A stretch of DNA of 62,944 nt from Planctomycetota bacterium (GTDB lineage: Bacteria; Planctomycetota; MHYJ01; WSZJ01). Under the pieces are notes generated by a model, which saw nothing but the letters and a program-made list of their open reading frames with translations, did not search any database and was not told the origin of the DNA. The translations under genes were made by a program, and so were the position numbers. This document shows, piece by piece, positions 11,010-20,674 of this stretch (the first letter of the stretch is position 1; every line of letters starts with the position of its first letter). Location: contig JACPRD010000211.1 in the NCBI GenBank assembly GCA_016190145.1, positions 1 to 62,944 of the forward strand. Reading direction: 5' to 3'.

Positions 11010-14000
11010 ATGGGAATCGTCCGGCTGGCCCTGAAGAACCCGTACCTGATCATCGTGCTGGCGCTCGGCATCGGCGTCGTCGGCGTGACGGCCGCGACGC
11101 GGCTGCCCACGGACATTCTGCCGATGTTCAAGACCCCGGCGGTCCAGGTTCTCACGTTCTATCCCGGGATGCCCGCCGAGGTGATGGAGAAGGACATCAC
11201 GAGCCGGCTCGAACGGTGGACGGGCCAGTCGAACGGGATCGCGAGGCAGGAATCGAAGAGCATGGTGGGCGTCTCCATCGTGAAGGACTACTTCCGGGAG
11301 GACATCGACCCGAATACGGCGATGTCGCAGGTGACGTCGCTGGCGATGAGCGACCTCTACTACCTGCCGCCCGGAACGATTCCGCCCATGGTGATGCCGT
11401 TCGATCCGACGGCGAGCATTCCGCTCTGTCTCCTCACGGTCTACAGCGACACGCACGACGAGAAAGCGCTCTACGACATCGCCTATTTCGACCTGCGGAA
11501 CCGGCTGCAGGGGGTTCCGGGAGTGATCGCCCCCGCCGTGTACGGCGGCAAGCTGCGCCGCATCATGACGTACGTGGATCGCGACCGGCTGCAGGCCCGG
11601 AATCTCTCCCCGCTGGACGTCGCGCAGGCCACGCAGCGCTTCAACACCATGATCCCCACGGGCAACGCGAAATTCGGCGACATCGAGTACCAGCTGAACG
11701 CCAACGGCATGGTCGAGAAGGTGGACGACCTCAACTCGATTCCGATCAAGCTGGACGGGCAGGCGCCGGTGTTTCTCAGGGACGTCGCGCAGGCGAAAGA
11801 CTCTTCCACGATCCAGACCAATCTCGTCCGGGTGAACGGACGGCGGCAGGTGTACATCCCCATCTACCGGCAGCCGGGCGCGAACAGCGTCCAGATCGTC
11901 GAGGCGCTGAAGAAACTGCTGCCTCCGATCGTGGAGCGCCTGCCCAAGGGCGTGAATCTCGCTGTGACGTTCGACCAGTCGATCTACATCAAGGAATCGA
12001 TCTCGAACCTGGAGCACGAGGCGCTGATCGGGGGAGCGCTGGCGATTCTGATGATCCTCCTGTTCCTCAGGAGCGTGCGCTCGACGGTCATCCTGTCGCT
12101 CGCGATTCCTCTCGCGATCCTCTCCGCGCTCATCGGCCTCTACTTCACCGGCCAGTCGCTGAACGTCATGACGCTCGGAGGACTGGCGCTCGTGATCGGG
12201 GTCCTCGTGGACAACGGGATCGTCGTTCTCGAGAACACCCACCGGCACCTGCTCATGGGCAAGCCGCCCTCGCAGGCCGCGCTCGACGGCGCGAGCGAAG
12301 TCGCCATGCCGGTGCTCAGCGCCACCATCACGACGGCGGTCGTGTTCTTCCCCGTCATCTTCCTGACCGGCATGGGGCGGTTCCTGTTCACACCGCTCGC
12401 ACTGACCGTCGCTTTCGCGATCGCCGCTTCCTACGCGCTTTCGATGACCCTGGTGCCGATCTGCTGCGCGAAGTTCTTCCGCGCCCACCTGCCGGAAGCC
12501 CGGGAGGCCCGCCGCTCGCTGTTCGACCGGTTCGCCGATCGATTCTCGACCGGCGTGGTCGGCTGGGCGGTCCACCATCCCTTCGTCGTGACCGCCGGCG
12601 TTTTGCTGCTCTTCGCCGGATCCATGTCCCTCTTCCCGGCCATCGGCACCGAACTCTTCCCGCCCGTGGACGCCGGGCAGTTCAGCATCCGCGTCCGGGC
12701 GCCATCAGGGACGCGGATCGAGGAAACCGAAAAACTGGTCGCGCGCGTGGAAAAGACGGTGCAGGACGGCATCCCGCCGCAGGAACTGGGCATGGTCATC
12801 TCCAACATCGGCGTGCTCATGGACTGGCCGGCGGCCTACACGCCGAATTCCGGGCCCGCGGACGCGTTCGTCCTCGTGCAGCTCAAGCCGGACCGGTCGC
12901 GCGGCGTCCAGGACTACGTCGCGGATCTCCGCCGGAAGCTCCGGGATGAGTACCCCGGCATCGAGTTCGCCTTCGAGACGGGAGGAATGCTCACCGCCGC
13001 CCTCAATTCCGGCCTGCCCAGTCCGATCGACATCCAGATCGAGGGAAACAAGCTGGAAACGGCCGCTGAACTCGCGCAGCGCGTCCAGGAGATCTGCCGC
13101 AAGGTGCCGGGCGCCGAGGACGTGCGCATTCAGCAGAAACTCGACACGCCGCAGATCGCCATCGACGTCGACCGCACCCGGGCCGCGTTCTGCGGCCTGA
13201 ACCAGCAGGACGTGGTCAAAAACGTCGTCACCGCCTTCAACAGCTCGACGAACTTCAGCCCCGCGTTCTGGATCGACCAGAAAAACGGGAATCATTACTT
13301 CATCGGAGCCCAGTACCCGGAAAGCGCGATCCTCTCGCTCAACACCCTCGAGCACGTGCCCATCACCGGCGCCGGCTCAACGGCGCCGACCCTGCTCAAA
13401 AACGTCGCCACGTTCCGCCGCTCGACCGCCCCCGCGGAAGTCCAGCACCTCAACATCGGGCGCGTCACCGACGTCTACGTCAACGTCTCGGGACGCGACA
13501 CCGGCGCCGTCGCCGCGGACATCGAGGAGGGCCTGGAGAGGCTTCGTGCGGACATGAAGAAGGAAAACGACGCCGCCGTGGCCGCGGGGAAGCCGAAGCC
13601 CTGGGAGGGGTACAAGGTGACGATGCGCGGGGAAGTCGCGAGCATGAAGGAATCGTTCGCGAGCCTCGGTTTCGGATTCGGGCTGGCGGCGATCCTGGTC
13701 TATCTGGTCATGGTGGCGCAGTTCCGGTCGTTCCTCGATCCGCTGATCGTCATGTTCGCAGTGCCCCTGGGACTGATCGGCGTTCTCGCGACCCTCTACC
13801 TGACCGGCACGACCCTGAACATCCAGTCTTTCATGGGCGTGACGTTCATGGTCGGCATCGCCGTCGCGACGAGCGTGCTGCTCGTCGAATTCGCCAACCG
13901 GCTGCGCGAGGAGCGGGGGCTCTCGGCGAAGGAGGCCGCGGTCGAAAGCGTCCGGATCCGGCTCCGACCCATCCTCATGACGTCGCTCGCGGCGACCCTC

Positions 14001-14180
14001 GGCCTGCTCCCCATGGCCATCGGAATGGGCCGCGGCAGCGAAGCCAATGTCCCCCTGGCGCGCGCGGTGGTCGGAGGCCTGGCCTCCTCGACCGTGCTCG
14101 TCCTGGTGTTCGTGCCCGTCCTCTACAGCCTCTTCACGCGCAACCGCTCCTCCAGCAAGGAGACCACCGCTCATGCGTGA
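11010..14180 (+). CDS. RND efflux pump, inner-membrane transporter (HAE-1/AcrB type)
   Basis: 1056 aa, full length. The N-terminal transmembrane helix (MGIVRLALKNPYLIIVLALG) is followed by a large periplasmic domain, then the TM2-TM6 block (LEHEALIGGALAILMILLF). The proton-relay helix VIGVLVDNGIVVLEN carries the single Asp of drug-type pumps rather than the DxxIVMxE pattern of heavy-metal pumps. The second half repeats the layout (MVAQFRSFLDPLIVMFAVPL; GVTFMVGIAVATSVLLVE). It is followed by the adaptor with an 8-bp overlap and then the outer-membrane channel, giving a complete tripartite pump. The substrate is unknown; hydrophobic or amphiphilic compounds are usual for this family. Confidence 0.95.
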   Translation: MGIVRLALKNPYLIIVLALGIGVVGVTAATRLPTDILPMFKTPAVQVLTFYPGMPAEVMEKDITSRLERWTGQSNGIARQESKSMVGVSIVKDYFREDIDPNTAMSQVTSLAMSDLYYLPPGTIPPMVMPFDPTASIPLCLLTVYSDTHDEKALYDIAYFDLRNRLQGVPGVIAPAVYGGKLRRIMTYVDRDRLQARNLSPLDVAQATQRFNTMIPTGNAKFGDIEYQLNANGMVEKVDDLNSIPIKLDGQAPVFLRDVAQAKDSSTIQTNLVRVNGRRQVYIPIYRQPGANSVQIVEALKKLLPPIVERLPKGVNLAVTFDQSIYIKESISNLEHEALIGGALAILMILLFLRSVRSTVILSLAIPLAILSALIGLYFTGQSLNVMTLGGLALVIGVLVDNGIVVLENTHRHLLMGKPPSQAALDGASEVAMPVLSATITTAVVFFPVIFLTGMGRFLFTPLALTVAFAIAASYALSMTLVPICCAKFFRAHLPEAREARRSLFDRFADRFSTGVVGWAVHHPFVVTAGVLLLFAGSMSLFPAIGTELFPPVDAGQFSIRVRAPSGTRIEETEKLVARVEKTVQDGIPPQELGMVISNIGVLMDWPAAYTPNSGPADAFVLVQLKPDRSRGVQDYVADLRRKLRDEYPGIEFAFETGGMLTAALNSGLPSPIDIQIEGNKLETAAELAQRVQEICRKVPGAEDVRIQQKLDTPQIAIDVDRTRAAFCGLNQQDVVKNVVTAFNSSTNFSPAFWIDQKNGNHYFIGAQYPESAILSLNTLEHVPITGAGSTAPTLLKNVATFRRSTAPAEVQHLNIGRVTDVYVNVSGRDTGAVAADIEEGLERLRADMKKENDAAVAAGKPKPWEGYKVTMRGEVASMKESFASLGFGFGLAAILVYLVMVAQFRSFLDPLIVMFAVPLGLIGVLATLYLTGTTLNIQSFMGVTFMVGIAVATSVLLVEFANRLREERGLSAKEAAVESVRIRLRPILMTSLAATLGLLPMAIGMGRGSEANVPLARAVVGGLASSTVLVLVFVPVLYSLFTRNRSSSKETTAHA

Positions 14181-15519
14181 TCGCATCCGCCCCATCGCCT
14201 TCCTGACGGCCATCGCCGTCGTCGGAGCCGGTCTCTGGTTCGGCGCGCAGCTGCGCCCCAGCGCCGCCGGAGAATCCGTGCCCGTGGCCACGCCGGGAAC
14301 GGAACCGCAACCGGTCGAGGTCGTGAATCCCACGAAGTCGAGGATGTTCCGCACACTCGACGTCCCGTCGACCGCCGAAGCGCTGGAGCAGGCGGACATC
14401 TATTCGAAGGTGTCGGGGTACGTCTCCGAAGTGAAGGTCGACATCGGCCAGGCGGTGAAAGCGGGGGATCCGCTCGCTCTCCTGGACGTGCCGGAGATGG
14501 CCAACGAACTGGCCGAGGCGCAGGCCCAGCGGGCCGCGAAGGCCGCCCTCGCCGATGCCGCGAAGGATTCCGGCCTGAAATCCGCTGCCGCGGCCGTCTC
14601 GCAGGCGGGCAGGAAGCTCGAAGTCGCACGCCGGTCCGCGGATCGGCGCCGGGTCGAATCGGCGATGCATGAAGCCGCTTATGCCCGCGCCGTAAAACTC
14701 CGGGAGGCCAATGCCGCGACGGACCAGGCGCTGGAAGAGGCCGAAGCGAGAAAGAAAGTCGCCGAAGTCGAAGTCGCCATCGCGGAAGCGCAGGTAGAGG
14801 CCGCAGCGGCGGACCTCGAATCCGCGAAGGCCGCCGAAGCCGTCGCGCAATCCAACGTGCTGATCGCCCAGGCGCAAGTCGAATACGTCGACGCCCAGAT
14901 CGCGCGGATCCGGACGATGATGAAATACGCCACGATCGTCGCGCCGTTCGACGGAGTCGTCACCCGCCGGCTGATCGACCGCGGCGCGCTCGTCCAGGCC
15001 TCGACCTCCGGCCGCACGACCCCGCTGTTCACACTCCACCGGCTCGACTCCGTCCGCCTGTTCATCGACGTCCCGGAAGTCGACGTGCCCTTCGTCAAGC
15101 CGGGCGTAACGGCGCGTCTCGTCCCGAGGGCCGCCCTGGGGACGCTTCCCACCGCGACGGTGACGCGAATCTCCTCCGCCCTGAATCCCGCCACTCGCAC
15201 GATGCGGGCCGAGATCGACGTCCTGAATCCCGGCGGCAGATTCGTGGCAGGGATGGACGTCCACGTTTCGCTGGAGATCGACATTCGCGAAGACGCCGTC
15301 ACGATACCCGCGACGGCGCTTCTCACGGAGGGATCGAGCAGCTTCGTCTACGTGGCGCAGAACGAAATGGCCGAGAAACGCAGGATCACGACCGGGCTCG
15401 ACGACGGAATCCGGATCGAAGTCGTCGAAGGGCTGAAGGCCGACGAATGGGTGGTCGTGACCGGGAAGGGGCTTGTCCGCCCCGGCGCCCGGATCAAGCC
15501 GGTCCCCAAGGCCAATTGA
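14173..15519 (+). CDS. RND efflux membrane fusion protein (adaptor)
   Basis: 448 aa. An N-terminal membrane anchor (IAFLTAIAVVGAGLWFG) is followed by the first lipoyl half (YSKVSGYVSEVKVDIGQAVKAG). A long alanine-rich coiled-coil hairpin spans residues 110-250, and the second lipoyl half (IVAPFDGVVTRRLIDRGALV) and beta-barrel and membrane-proximal domains follow to the end. It links the inner-membrane pump to the outer-membrane channel. Its start lies inside the end of the pump gene (8-bp overlap), implying co-translation. Confidence 0.94.
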   Translation: MRDRIRPIAFLTAIAVVGAGLWFGAQLRPSAAGESVPVATPGTEPQPVEVVNPTKSRMFRTLDVPSTAEALEQADIYSKVSGYVSEVKVDIGQAVKAGDPLALLDVPEMANELAEAQAQRAAKAALADAAKDSGLKSAAAAVSQAGRKLEVARRSADRRRVESAMHEAAYARAVKLREANAATDQALEEAEARKKVAEVEVAIAEAQVEAAAADLESAKAAEAVAQSNVLIAQAQVEYVDAQIARIRTMMKYATIVAPFDGVVTRRLIDRGALVQASTSGRTTPLFTLHRLDSVRLFIDVPEVDVPFVKPGVTARLVPRAALGTLPTATVTRISSALNPATRTMRAEIDVLNPGGRFVAGMDVHVSLEIDIREDAVTIPATALLTEGSSSFVYVAQNEMAEKRRITTGLDDGIRIEVVEGLKADEWVVVTGKGLVRPGARIKPVPKAN

Positions 15520-15530
15520 GGAACTCGAAG

Positions 15531-16985
15531 ATGACCGGGAAGATCCTGACGGGCGTGGGTGCGGCGGTCCTGGTGTTCGCGGCGGGCGGCTGCCTCACGC
15601 GTGTGGAATTGCCGGAGCCGCCGCGACCGTCGATCGCGCCGGAGGCGGCCGAACCGAGCACCGAAGGAGTGGCGCTCGACCCGGCGGGCGCGCGGCCCAT
15701 GTACACCGAGCTGCTGCCGATCGACCTCGCGAGCGCCGTCCGCGTCGCCCTGGCCGAAAACCTCGACGTCCGCCGGGCTCGAGAGCGCGTCGCGGGATCT
15801 CAGGCCCGGCTGGACGGAAGCGTCGCGGCGCTCTTTCCCGTGCTGTCGCCCTGGGCGATGGCGGAAAACGTCGGCGGCGCGGCCCGCGCGACCGCGGGCG
15901 ACATCGTCTCCGTGGCGTTCGAGTCCTACCAGGTGTGGGCTCTCTTCCAGTCCATCCTCAACCCCGGCAAGGTGGCGTACGACATCATCGCTTCGCGCAA
16001 GCGACTCCTGGCGTCCGGCCATCAGGAACGTGCGGTGCGGATGGAAGTTGTCCGCCTCGCCGCAGTCCAGTACTACGACCTCTCGCTCGCGCGGGCCCGC
16101 GTCGTGGCCGTCGAGCGGGCGGTCCGCGAGGCGGAGGAACTCGTCCGCGTGACCGAGGCGCGGGGCCGCGCGGGAGCGGGGCTGCCCGCGGACGGGCTGC
16201 GTGCCCGCGCCGAATACGCGGCTCGCCGCCAGGATCTCGCCCTCGCGCTCAAGGCGTTCGGCGACGCCTCCGTCGCCCTCGCCGTGACACTGCACCTCGA
16301 TCCCGCCGTGACGCTCCTGCCCGCCGAGGAATCGCTCGCGCCGCGCCCGCTCGTGCGCGCGGATCTCGAAATCACAGCCCTGCTCGATCTCGCGCTCGCC
16401 CACCGCGACGACCTCCAGGCGGTATTTGCCCTGGTCGGCGCGGCGGAGGCCGACGGGAAATCGGCCTGGTGGGCGGCCTTCGGCCCGACGACGTCCGCCG
16501 GCGCCCTGTACGGCGGCCTCGGCGGTTCGGCGGGGGTCGACGACAAGGAATCCCAGGGCTGGCACGGCCAGGACAGAGTCATGACCGGATCGTCGTGGAA
16601 GCTGGCGCTGTCGAGCCTCGCGGATCTCGAGTCCGCCGGCTCGAACGAACGCCTCGCGGCGCTGGACGCCGGGCAGAAGCTGGAGCGCGTGCGCGCCGAG
16701 GTCGTCCGCGCCGATCAGGAACGCCTGACCCAGGCGCGCCTGCTGCCCGACGCCGCCGAGCAGCTGAAGTTCGCGGAAGAAGCCCTTCGCACGACGCGCG
16801 CGAGCTTCGACGCCGGCGCGACGACCGCCTTCGACGTGCTCCACGCCGAAAGCGTGCTCGGCCTGGCGCGGCTCCGCCAGGGAGAAACCGTCGCGCGATT
16901 CAACCAGGCGCAGGTCAACCTCCTCGCGGCGCTGGGGCTGCTCGATGGCGTGTCGCTCGGCACATCCGTATCGCGGGAACGCTGA
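15531..16985 (+). CDS. TolC-family outer-membrane efflux lipoprotein
   Basis: 484 aa. The lipobox AAGGC gives a lipidated N-terminus, as in the NodT/OprM branch. Two OEP repeats follow: IDLASAVRVALAENLDVRRA with a long coiled coil, and a second half with ITALLDLALAHRDDLQAV and the terminal helix ARFNQAQVNLLAALG. GAGGA lies eight bases before the ATG, 11 bp after the adaptor gene. It forms the outer-membrane and periplasmic tunnel of the RND pump. It is the last gene of the rightward run that starts with the ECF sigma factor. Confidence 0.9.
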   Translation: MTGKILTGVGAAVLVFAAGGCLTRVELPEPPRPSIAPEAAEPSTEGVALDPAGARPMYTELLPIDLASAVRVALAENLDVRRARERVAGSQARLDGSVAALFPVLSPWAMAENVGGAARATAGDIVSVAFESYQVWALFQSILNPGKVAYDIIASRKRLLASGHQERAVRMEVVRLAAVQYYDLSLARARVVAVERAVREAEELVRVTEARGRAGAGLPADGLRARAEYAARRQDLALALKAFGDASVALAVTLHLDPAVTLLPAEESLAPRPLVRADLEITALLDLALAHRDDLQAVFALVGAAEADGKSAWWAAFGPTTSAGALYGGLGGSAGVDDKESQGWHGQDRVMTGSSWKLALSSLADLESAGSNERLAALDAGQKLERVRAEVVRADQERLTQARLLPDAAEQLKFAEEALRTTRASFDAGATTAFDVLHAESVLGLARLRQGETVARFNQAQVNLLAALGLLDGVSLGTSVSRER

Positions 16986-17220
16986 AATCGCCTGTCAACC
17001 ACGGAATCTGCTCAACCTTCGCGCGATGTTCCCTAATCCCTTGGTGGACTTGCCCTTGGGCCATGAGAAGTTCGATTCGAGCGCAAGTCCAAAGGTGAAT
17101 TGAGCAGGAAGTCCTGAACTCTACGCCGCACGATTCGGGGCGGCGGCGTTGCCCCGAAACGACGTCCAGCCCTTCAGTTAGGGCGCCGTGAGGGGGGCGG
17201 CACGTTCAGGTCGCTGCTCA
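16986..17220 (+). promoter_or_regulatory. Nested inverted repeats upstream of a sigma-54 promoter
   Basis: This gene-free stretch holds two concentric perfect 8-bp inverted repeats. The outer one is CTGCTCAA (17008-17015) with TTGAGCAG (17100-17107); the inner one is GGACTTGC (17046-17053) with GCAAGTCC (17083-17090). They lie 110-220 bp upstream of the -24 element, the distance at which NtrC-type activators bind enhancer sites. They could equally be the terminator structure of the preceding efflux operon. Apart from these, nothing recognisable is present. Confidence 0.45.
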
Positions 17221-17236
17221 TGGCACTTCCCTTGCT
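17221..17236 (+). promoter_or_regulatory. Sigma-54 (-24/-12) promoter
   Basis: TGGCAC-N5-TTGCT matches the RpoN consensus TGGCAC-N5-TTGCW at every defined base, including the GG/GC pair separated by ten bases. It is followed about 70 bp later by the first PstS-like lipoprotein gene, with a strong GGAGGAGGGAG ribosome binding site. The same run of genes encodes an NtrC-family activator, which would be needed to fire this promoter. Confidence 0.85.
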
Positions 17237-17304
17237 TACCGAAGTGCTGCCCGCCGGATCTTGCGCGCGGGAAGACCACTTTCGGATAGGAGGAGGGAGA
17301 GCCC

Positions 17305-18117
17305 ATGAATCCTGCTCGCACTCGTCTCGCCATGCTCGCGACCGCGCTGGGGGCGCTCGGCAGCTGCGCCGATCCGCCGCCCGCAGCCTCGGCGCCTACG
17401 CTCCGCTACGTGGGCTCGTCGACCATCGCCAACTTCCTGCGCGACGCGGAACCCACGTACGGCCGGGCTCGCTTTGTCCTCGATACGGAGCCTGAGAGTG
17501 CCGGCGGCGAATTGGCCATTCTTGATGGTTCGGCCGACCTGGCGGGCGTGGCCGGGCGGCCGAGGGCTGAAACGCTGGAAAAAGGCATCGTCGCCACCCA
17601 GATCGGCCAGGACGCAATCGCAGTAGTCGTCAATCAGGCGAATCCGCTGAAGGGTCTCACCGGCGCCCAGCTCAAGGAGATCTTCACCGGCAGGGTGCGG
17701 AACTGGAAGGAACTCGGCGGACAGGACCTGGACATTCGACCGTTCGTCGTTGCGCCATCCTCCGCAACTCGCAACATCTTCCGGTCTGCAGTCCTCGGGG
17801 AGTCCCAGTACGCATACTGCGAGGAGGTCCGCCCTGACGCGGCGATTCTGTCGAAAGTCGAGGCCGACCCCGGCGCGATCGGGACCATCAGCTTCTCCTT
17901 TCTGGGGTCGTGCCGCCAGGTGACGCCGGTTTCCGTGAATGGCCAGGAGGCTTCGCCTTCCAATTCCCGGTATCCCATCGTCCGACCTCTCTACCTCCTG
18001 TCCTGGCCGAGCCGTGGACGGGCTGCGGAGTTCGTCTCATGGACTTCAAGTCCCGAAGCCCGATCCATCCTCCTCCAGCGATTCGCCCTGCCGGTCGAGG
18101 CTTCGAACACGAAATGA
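17305..18117 (+). CDS. PstS-like oxyanion-binding lipoprotein, copy 1
   Basis: 270 aa. A lipoprotein signal ends at LGSC (C21). The mature part is a periplasmic binding fold of the PstS-like type: YVGSSTIANF near residue 36 and PSSATRNIFR near 151 are the two phosphate-type anion loops, and LKEIFTGRVRNWKELGG is a family signature. An extra cysteine (C172, in YAYCEEV) is shared with copy 2. No PstABC permease or ATPase genes follow, so uptake is unlikely and a sensing role for the downstream kinase is the better inference, comparable to AioX in the AioXSR arsenite system. The ligand could be phosphate, arsenate, arsenite, iodate or another oxyanion. Confidence 0.85.
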   Translation: MNPARTRLAMLATALGALGSCADPPPAASAPTLRYVGSSTIANFLRDAEPTYGRARFVLDTEPESAGGELAILDGSADLAGVAGRPRAETLEKGIVATQIGQDAIAVVVNQANPLKGLTGAQLKEIFTGRVRNWKELGGQDLDIRPFVVAPSSATRNIFRSAVLGESQYAYCEEVRPDAAILSKVEADPGAIGTISFSFLGSCRQVTPVSVNGQEASPSNSRYPIVRPLYLLSWPSRGRAAEFVSWTSSPEARSILLQRFALPVEASNTK

Positions 18118-19241
18118 GCGGACGACGCTTCAGGTTCCATGCCCTGGCCCTGGCTGCCGCGACGATCGGGCTTGCAGGATGCACATCACCGCCAACGGGA
18201 CCTCCCGCGCGACTGCGCTACGCCGGCTCCTCCACCGTCTCGGTCTTCCTGCGGGACGCTGAAGAGGCCTACGGAAGGGTCGTCTTCGAGATGGTCACAG
18301 CAGGCGAGAGCCAAGGCGGAGAAGCGGCGATCGTGGCCGGGACGACCGATCTGGCCGGCATCGCCGATCGGCCACAGCCCGCGACATTGCGTGCCGGCGT
18401 GGCGAGCACGCTCATCGGGCGCGACGCCATCGCCATCATCGTCAATCCCCAAAACCGGGTGACCAGCCTCTCGGCGGATGCCCTGCGTTCCATCTTCACC
18501 GGCAAGGCCCGCAACTGGAACGAGTTCGGAGGGCCGGACCTGCCGATCCTGCCCTACATCGTGGGGCCGGGGTCCGCGACGAGAAAGGTCTTCCGGGAGA
18601 CCGTCCTCCACGATGAGGACTACGCCGGCTGCCGCGAAATCCAGCAAGACCGCGACATCATCAAGGCCGTCCAGGACACAGTCGGCGGAGTCGGCCAGAT
18701 CAGCTTCTCATTTCTCGGTGAAACCCAGGCCGTGCGTCCGATCTGGGTGGACGGAGAAGAGCCTTCGGTCGCGAACTTCCGCTATCCCATCTCGCGCCCC
18801 CTGTATCTCCTCTGGCGGGACGGAAACGCCGCGGTCGAAGCCTTCGTCGAATGGACTCAGACAGCCGAGGGGCAACGCGTCGTTATGAAGCGGTTTGTCG
18901 GCCTTCGGGTCGTGGGCTCCGTGCGCGCAGGGCACGAAGAGACGCCCACCGGGACGCTGGTCGTCTACACGGAGACGTATCCGGTCTACGACGGCGGGGT
19001 CTACTACTATCCCCATCGTCCGTTCGATCTTCTCACCCGTCACGGAGCGCCGATACGCCGCGTTCAGAATCACCGCGGGGACAACGACGAGAAGCCGACG
19101 CCGGTAAAGCTCCTTCCGGGCACCTACCTCATCCGGCCCGAGACGAGCCGGAAAACGATCTCTGAATACTTCGTCACAATCGAATCCGGAAAGACCACTG
19201 AAGTCAACGTGGATTCGCTCCAACAGGAGGAGCAGAAGTGA
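18114..19241 (+). CDS. PstS-like oxyanion-binding lipoprotein, copy 2, with C-terminal extension
   Basis: 375 aa. Its ATG overlaps the stop of copy 1 (ATGA). The lipobox is LAGC. It is clearly a paralogue of copy 1 (YAGSSTVSVFLRDAEEAYGR; IFTGKARNWNEFGGPDLPIL; GPGSATRKVFRE) and keeps the cysteine seen there (DYAGCREI). It differs by about 100 extra residues (RAGHEETPTGTLVVYTE to the end) that look like a beta-sandwich carrying the charged tail EVNVDSLQQEEQK. This tail could contact another envelope protein such as the porin or the sensor kinase, but that is a guess. Confidence 0.84.
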   Translation: MSGRRFRFHALALAAATIGLAGCTSPPTGPPARLRYAGSSTVSVFLRDAEEAYGRVVFEMVTAGESQGGEAAIVAGTTDLAGIADRPQPATLRAGVASTLIGRDAIAIIVNPQNRVTSLSADALRSIFTGKARNWNEFGGPDLPILPYIVGPGSATRKVFRETVLHDEDYAGCREIQQDRDIIKAVQDTVGGVGQISFSFLGETQAVRPIWVDGEEPSVANFRYPISRPLYLLWRDGNAAVEAFVEWTQTAEGQRVVMKRFVGLRVVGSVRAGHEETPTGTLVVYTETYPVYDGGVYYYPHRPFDLLTRHGAPIRRVQNHRGDNDEKPTPVKLLPGTYLIRPETSRKTISEYFVTIESGKTTEVNVDSLQQEEQK

Positions 19242-20674
19242 CTCAATCTCCGCTTCGTTCTCCGCGACCGAATAGCGCAGTTCTCTTCGCACCCGTCATC
19301 GCAACACTCCTGGCTTCCGCAGTGCTCGGCCAGGAACCAGGTTACGAACCCGATTCCGTCGACGACCGTCTCGAGCGACTGGAGGAGATTCTCGATCAGG
19401 AGAAAGGTCTTTCGACGGAAACCAGGTCCGCATTTCAGGCGCTCATGAGAGCCCTTCGGGCCGAACGCGCAAAGGCCGCCGGGATTCCCGGCACGGCCTC
19501 GGACCCGCCAGAATCGCACGTCAGCAAGGGCGAGGTGGCGAAGGCGGTTGACGAATACATTTCGGCTCGACCGCTCAGCGGAGAAGAGAAGGCATGGGAG
19601 GCAGTTCTCCGGCGGTTGAATTTGTACGGCGACCTGAGGCTTCGGCAGGAATCGGACTTCGCCAGGGACGACGAAAAAAACCGGCATCGTCAACGGATAA
19701 GGCTCAGGCTCGGTGCGGACTATCAGGTGACGGAAGACACCCTGATCGGCGCCAGGATCAGGACCGGAAATGCGGACGATCCGAATTCCCCGCATGTCAC
19801 TCTCGGTTCGGACGTGTTCGACAGCTTCGAAATCGCCCTGGATCGCGCCTTTCTCACTTACAGGCCGGAATGGGGCAAGGGAGCCTGGCTGACCCTCGGG
19901 AAATTCAACCACCCCTTCTTTCGCAATCCGGTCTACGGCGAACTGGTGTGGGACGCCGACGTCCAGCCGGAAGGTCTTGCCCTGGGGACCGCGTTTGCCG
20001 GACCGGGACCGATCGAGAAACTGAACTTCATTATCGGGGGCTATACCCTTCTGGAACAGGGAAACGCCGACGACGCCTACATCGGCGTTTGCCAGTTATC
20101 CGCCGGCCTGCGGATCGGAGACAAATCGCGGGCAAGCCTCGCCGCCGGCTATTACTGGTACTCGGACGCAACTCCGGACGGTTCGCTCGCGATTCTCGGC
20201 GACAATTCCGGGAACGCGACCCTGGACTCGGATGGGAACGGCAAGGCGGACGAATTCGTGTCCCATTTCGGGATCGTGAATCCGATCCTTGCGCTGACCT
20301 ATGACGGCCTGCCCTTGCCCCTGACCGTTTCCGCCGAGTACGTCTGGAACACGCGGGCCCGCGGCACCAAGGACCAAGGCTGGTCCATCGGTGCGAGTTT
20401 CGGTAAATCAGCGAAGCAGGGCGATTGGCGGGTCGACTATCAGTGGCAGGTCGTCGAGCAGGACGCAGTATTCTCGGCCTTCTCGCAGGACGACTTCCTG
20501 TGGCAGACCAACCACCGTAGTCATGTGTTCGGCGTCAACTACCAGGCGCTGGACAGTCTTGGCATCCATCTGTGGGCCCTGGTTTCCGAACGCGACAGAA
20601 CATTTCCGGGCGAAACTACGGACAGCGACCGTGACCAGTGGAGGATTCGTCTGGACATCGATATCAAGTTCTGA
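19238..20674 (+). CDS. Putative outer-membrane porin
   Basis: 478 aa, starting with GTG that overlaps the previous stop (GTGA). A signal peptide ends near ASAVLGQ. It is followed by a short coiled coil (DDRLERLEEILDQE to about residue 85) and then an antiparallel beta-barrel pattern with alternating aromatic and polar residues. The C-terminus WRIRLDIDIKF ends in Phe, as outer-membrane barrels do. It resembles the putative-porin family common in high-GC diderms. Coupled to two anion-binding lipoproteins, it is probably the outer-membrane entry route for the same oxyanion. Confidence 0.82.
   Translation: MTQSPLRSPRPNSAVLFAPVIATLLASAVLGQEPGYEPDSVDDRLERLEEILDQEKGLSTETRSAFQALMRALRAERAKAAGIPGTASDPPESHVSKGEVAKAVDEYISARPLSGEEKAWEAVLRRLNLYGDLRLRQESDFARDDEKNRHRQRIRLRLGADYQVTEDTLIGARIRTGNADDPNSPHVTLGSDVFDSFEIALDRAFLTYRPEWGKGAWLTLGKFNHPFFRNPVYGELVWDADVQPEGLALGTAFAGPGPIEKLNFIIGGYTLLEQGNADDAYIGVCQLSAGLRIGDKSRASLAAGYYWYSDATPDGSLAILGDNSGNATLDSDGNGKADEFVSHFGIVNPILALTYDGLPLPLTVSAEYVWNTRARGTKDQGWSIGASFGKSAKQGDWRVDYQWQVVEQDAVFSAFSQDDFLWQTNHRSHVFGVNYQALDSLGIHLWALVSERDRTFPGETTDSDRDQWRIRLDIDIKF

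Noticed and set aside
17305-19241. High-affinity phosphate uptake (pst) operon
   Set aside because: Only binding proteins are present; pstC, pstA, pstB and phoU are absent and the genes are coupled to a porin and a two-component system.
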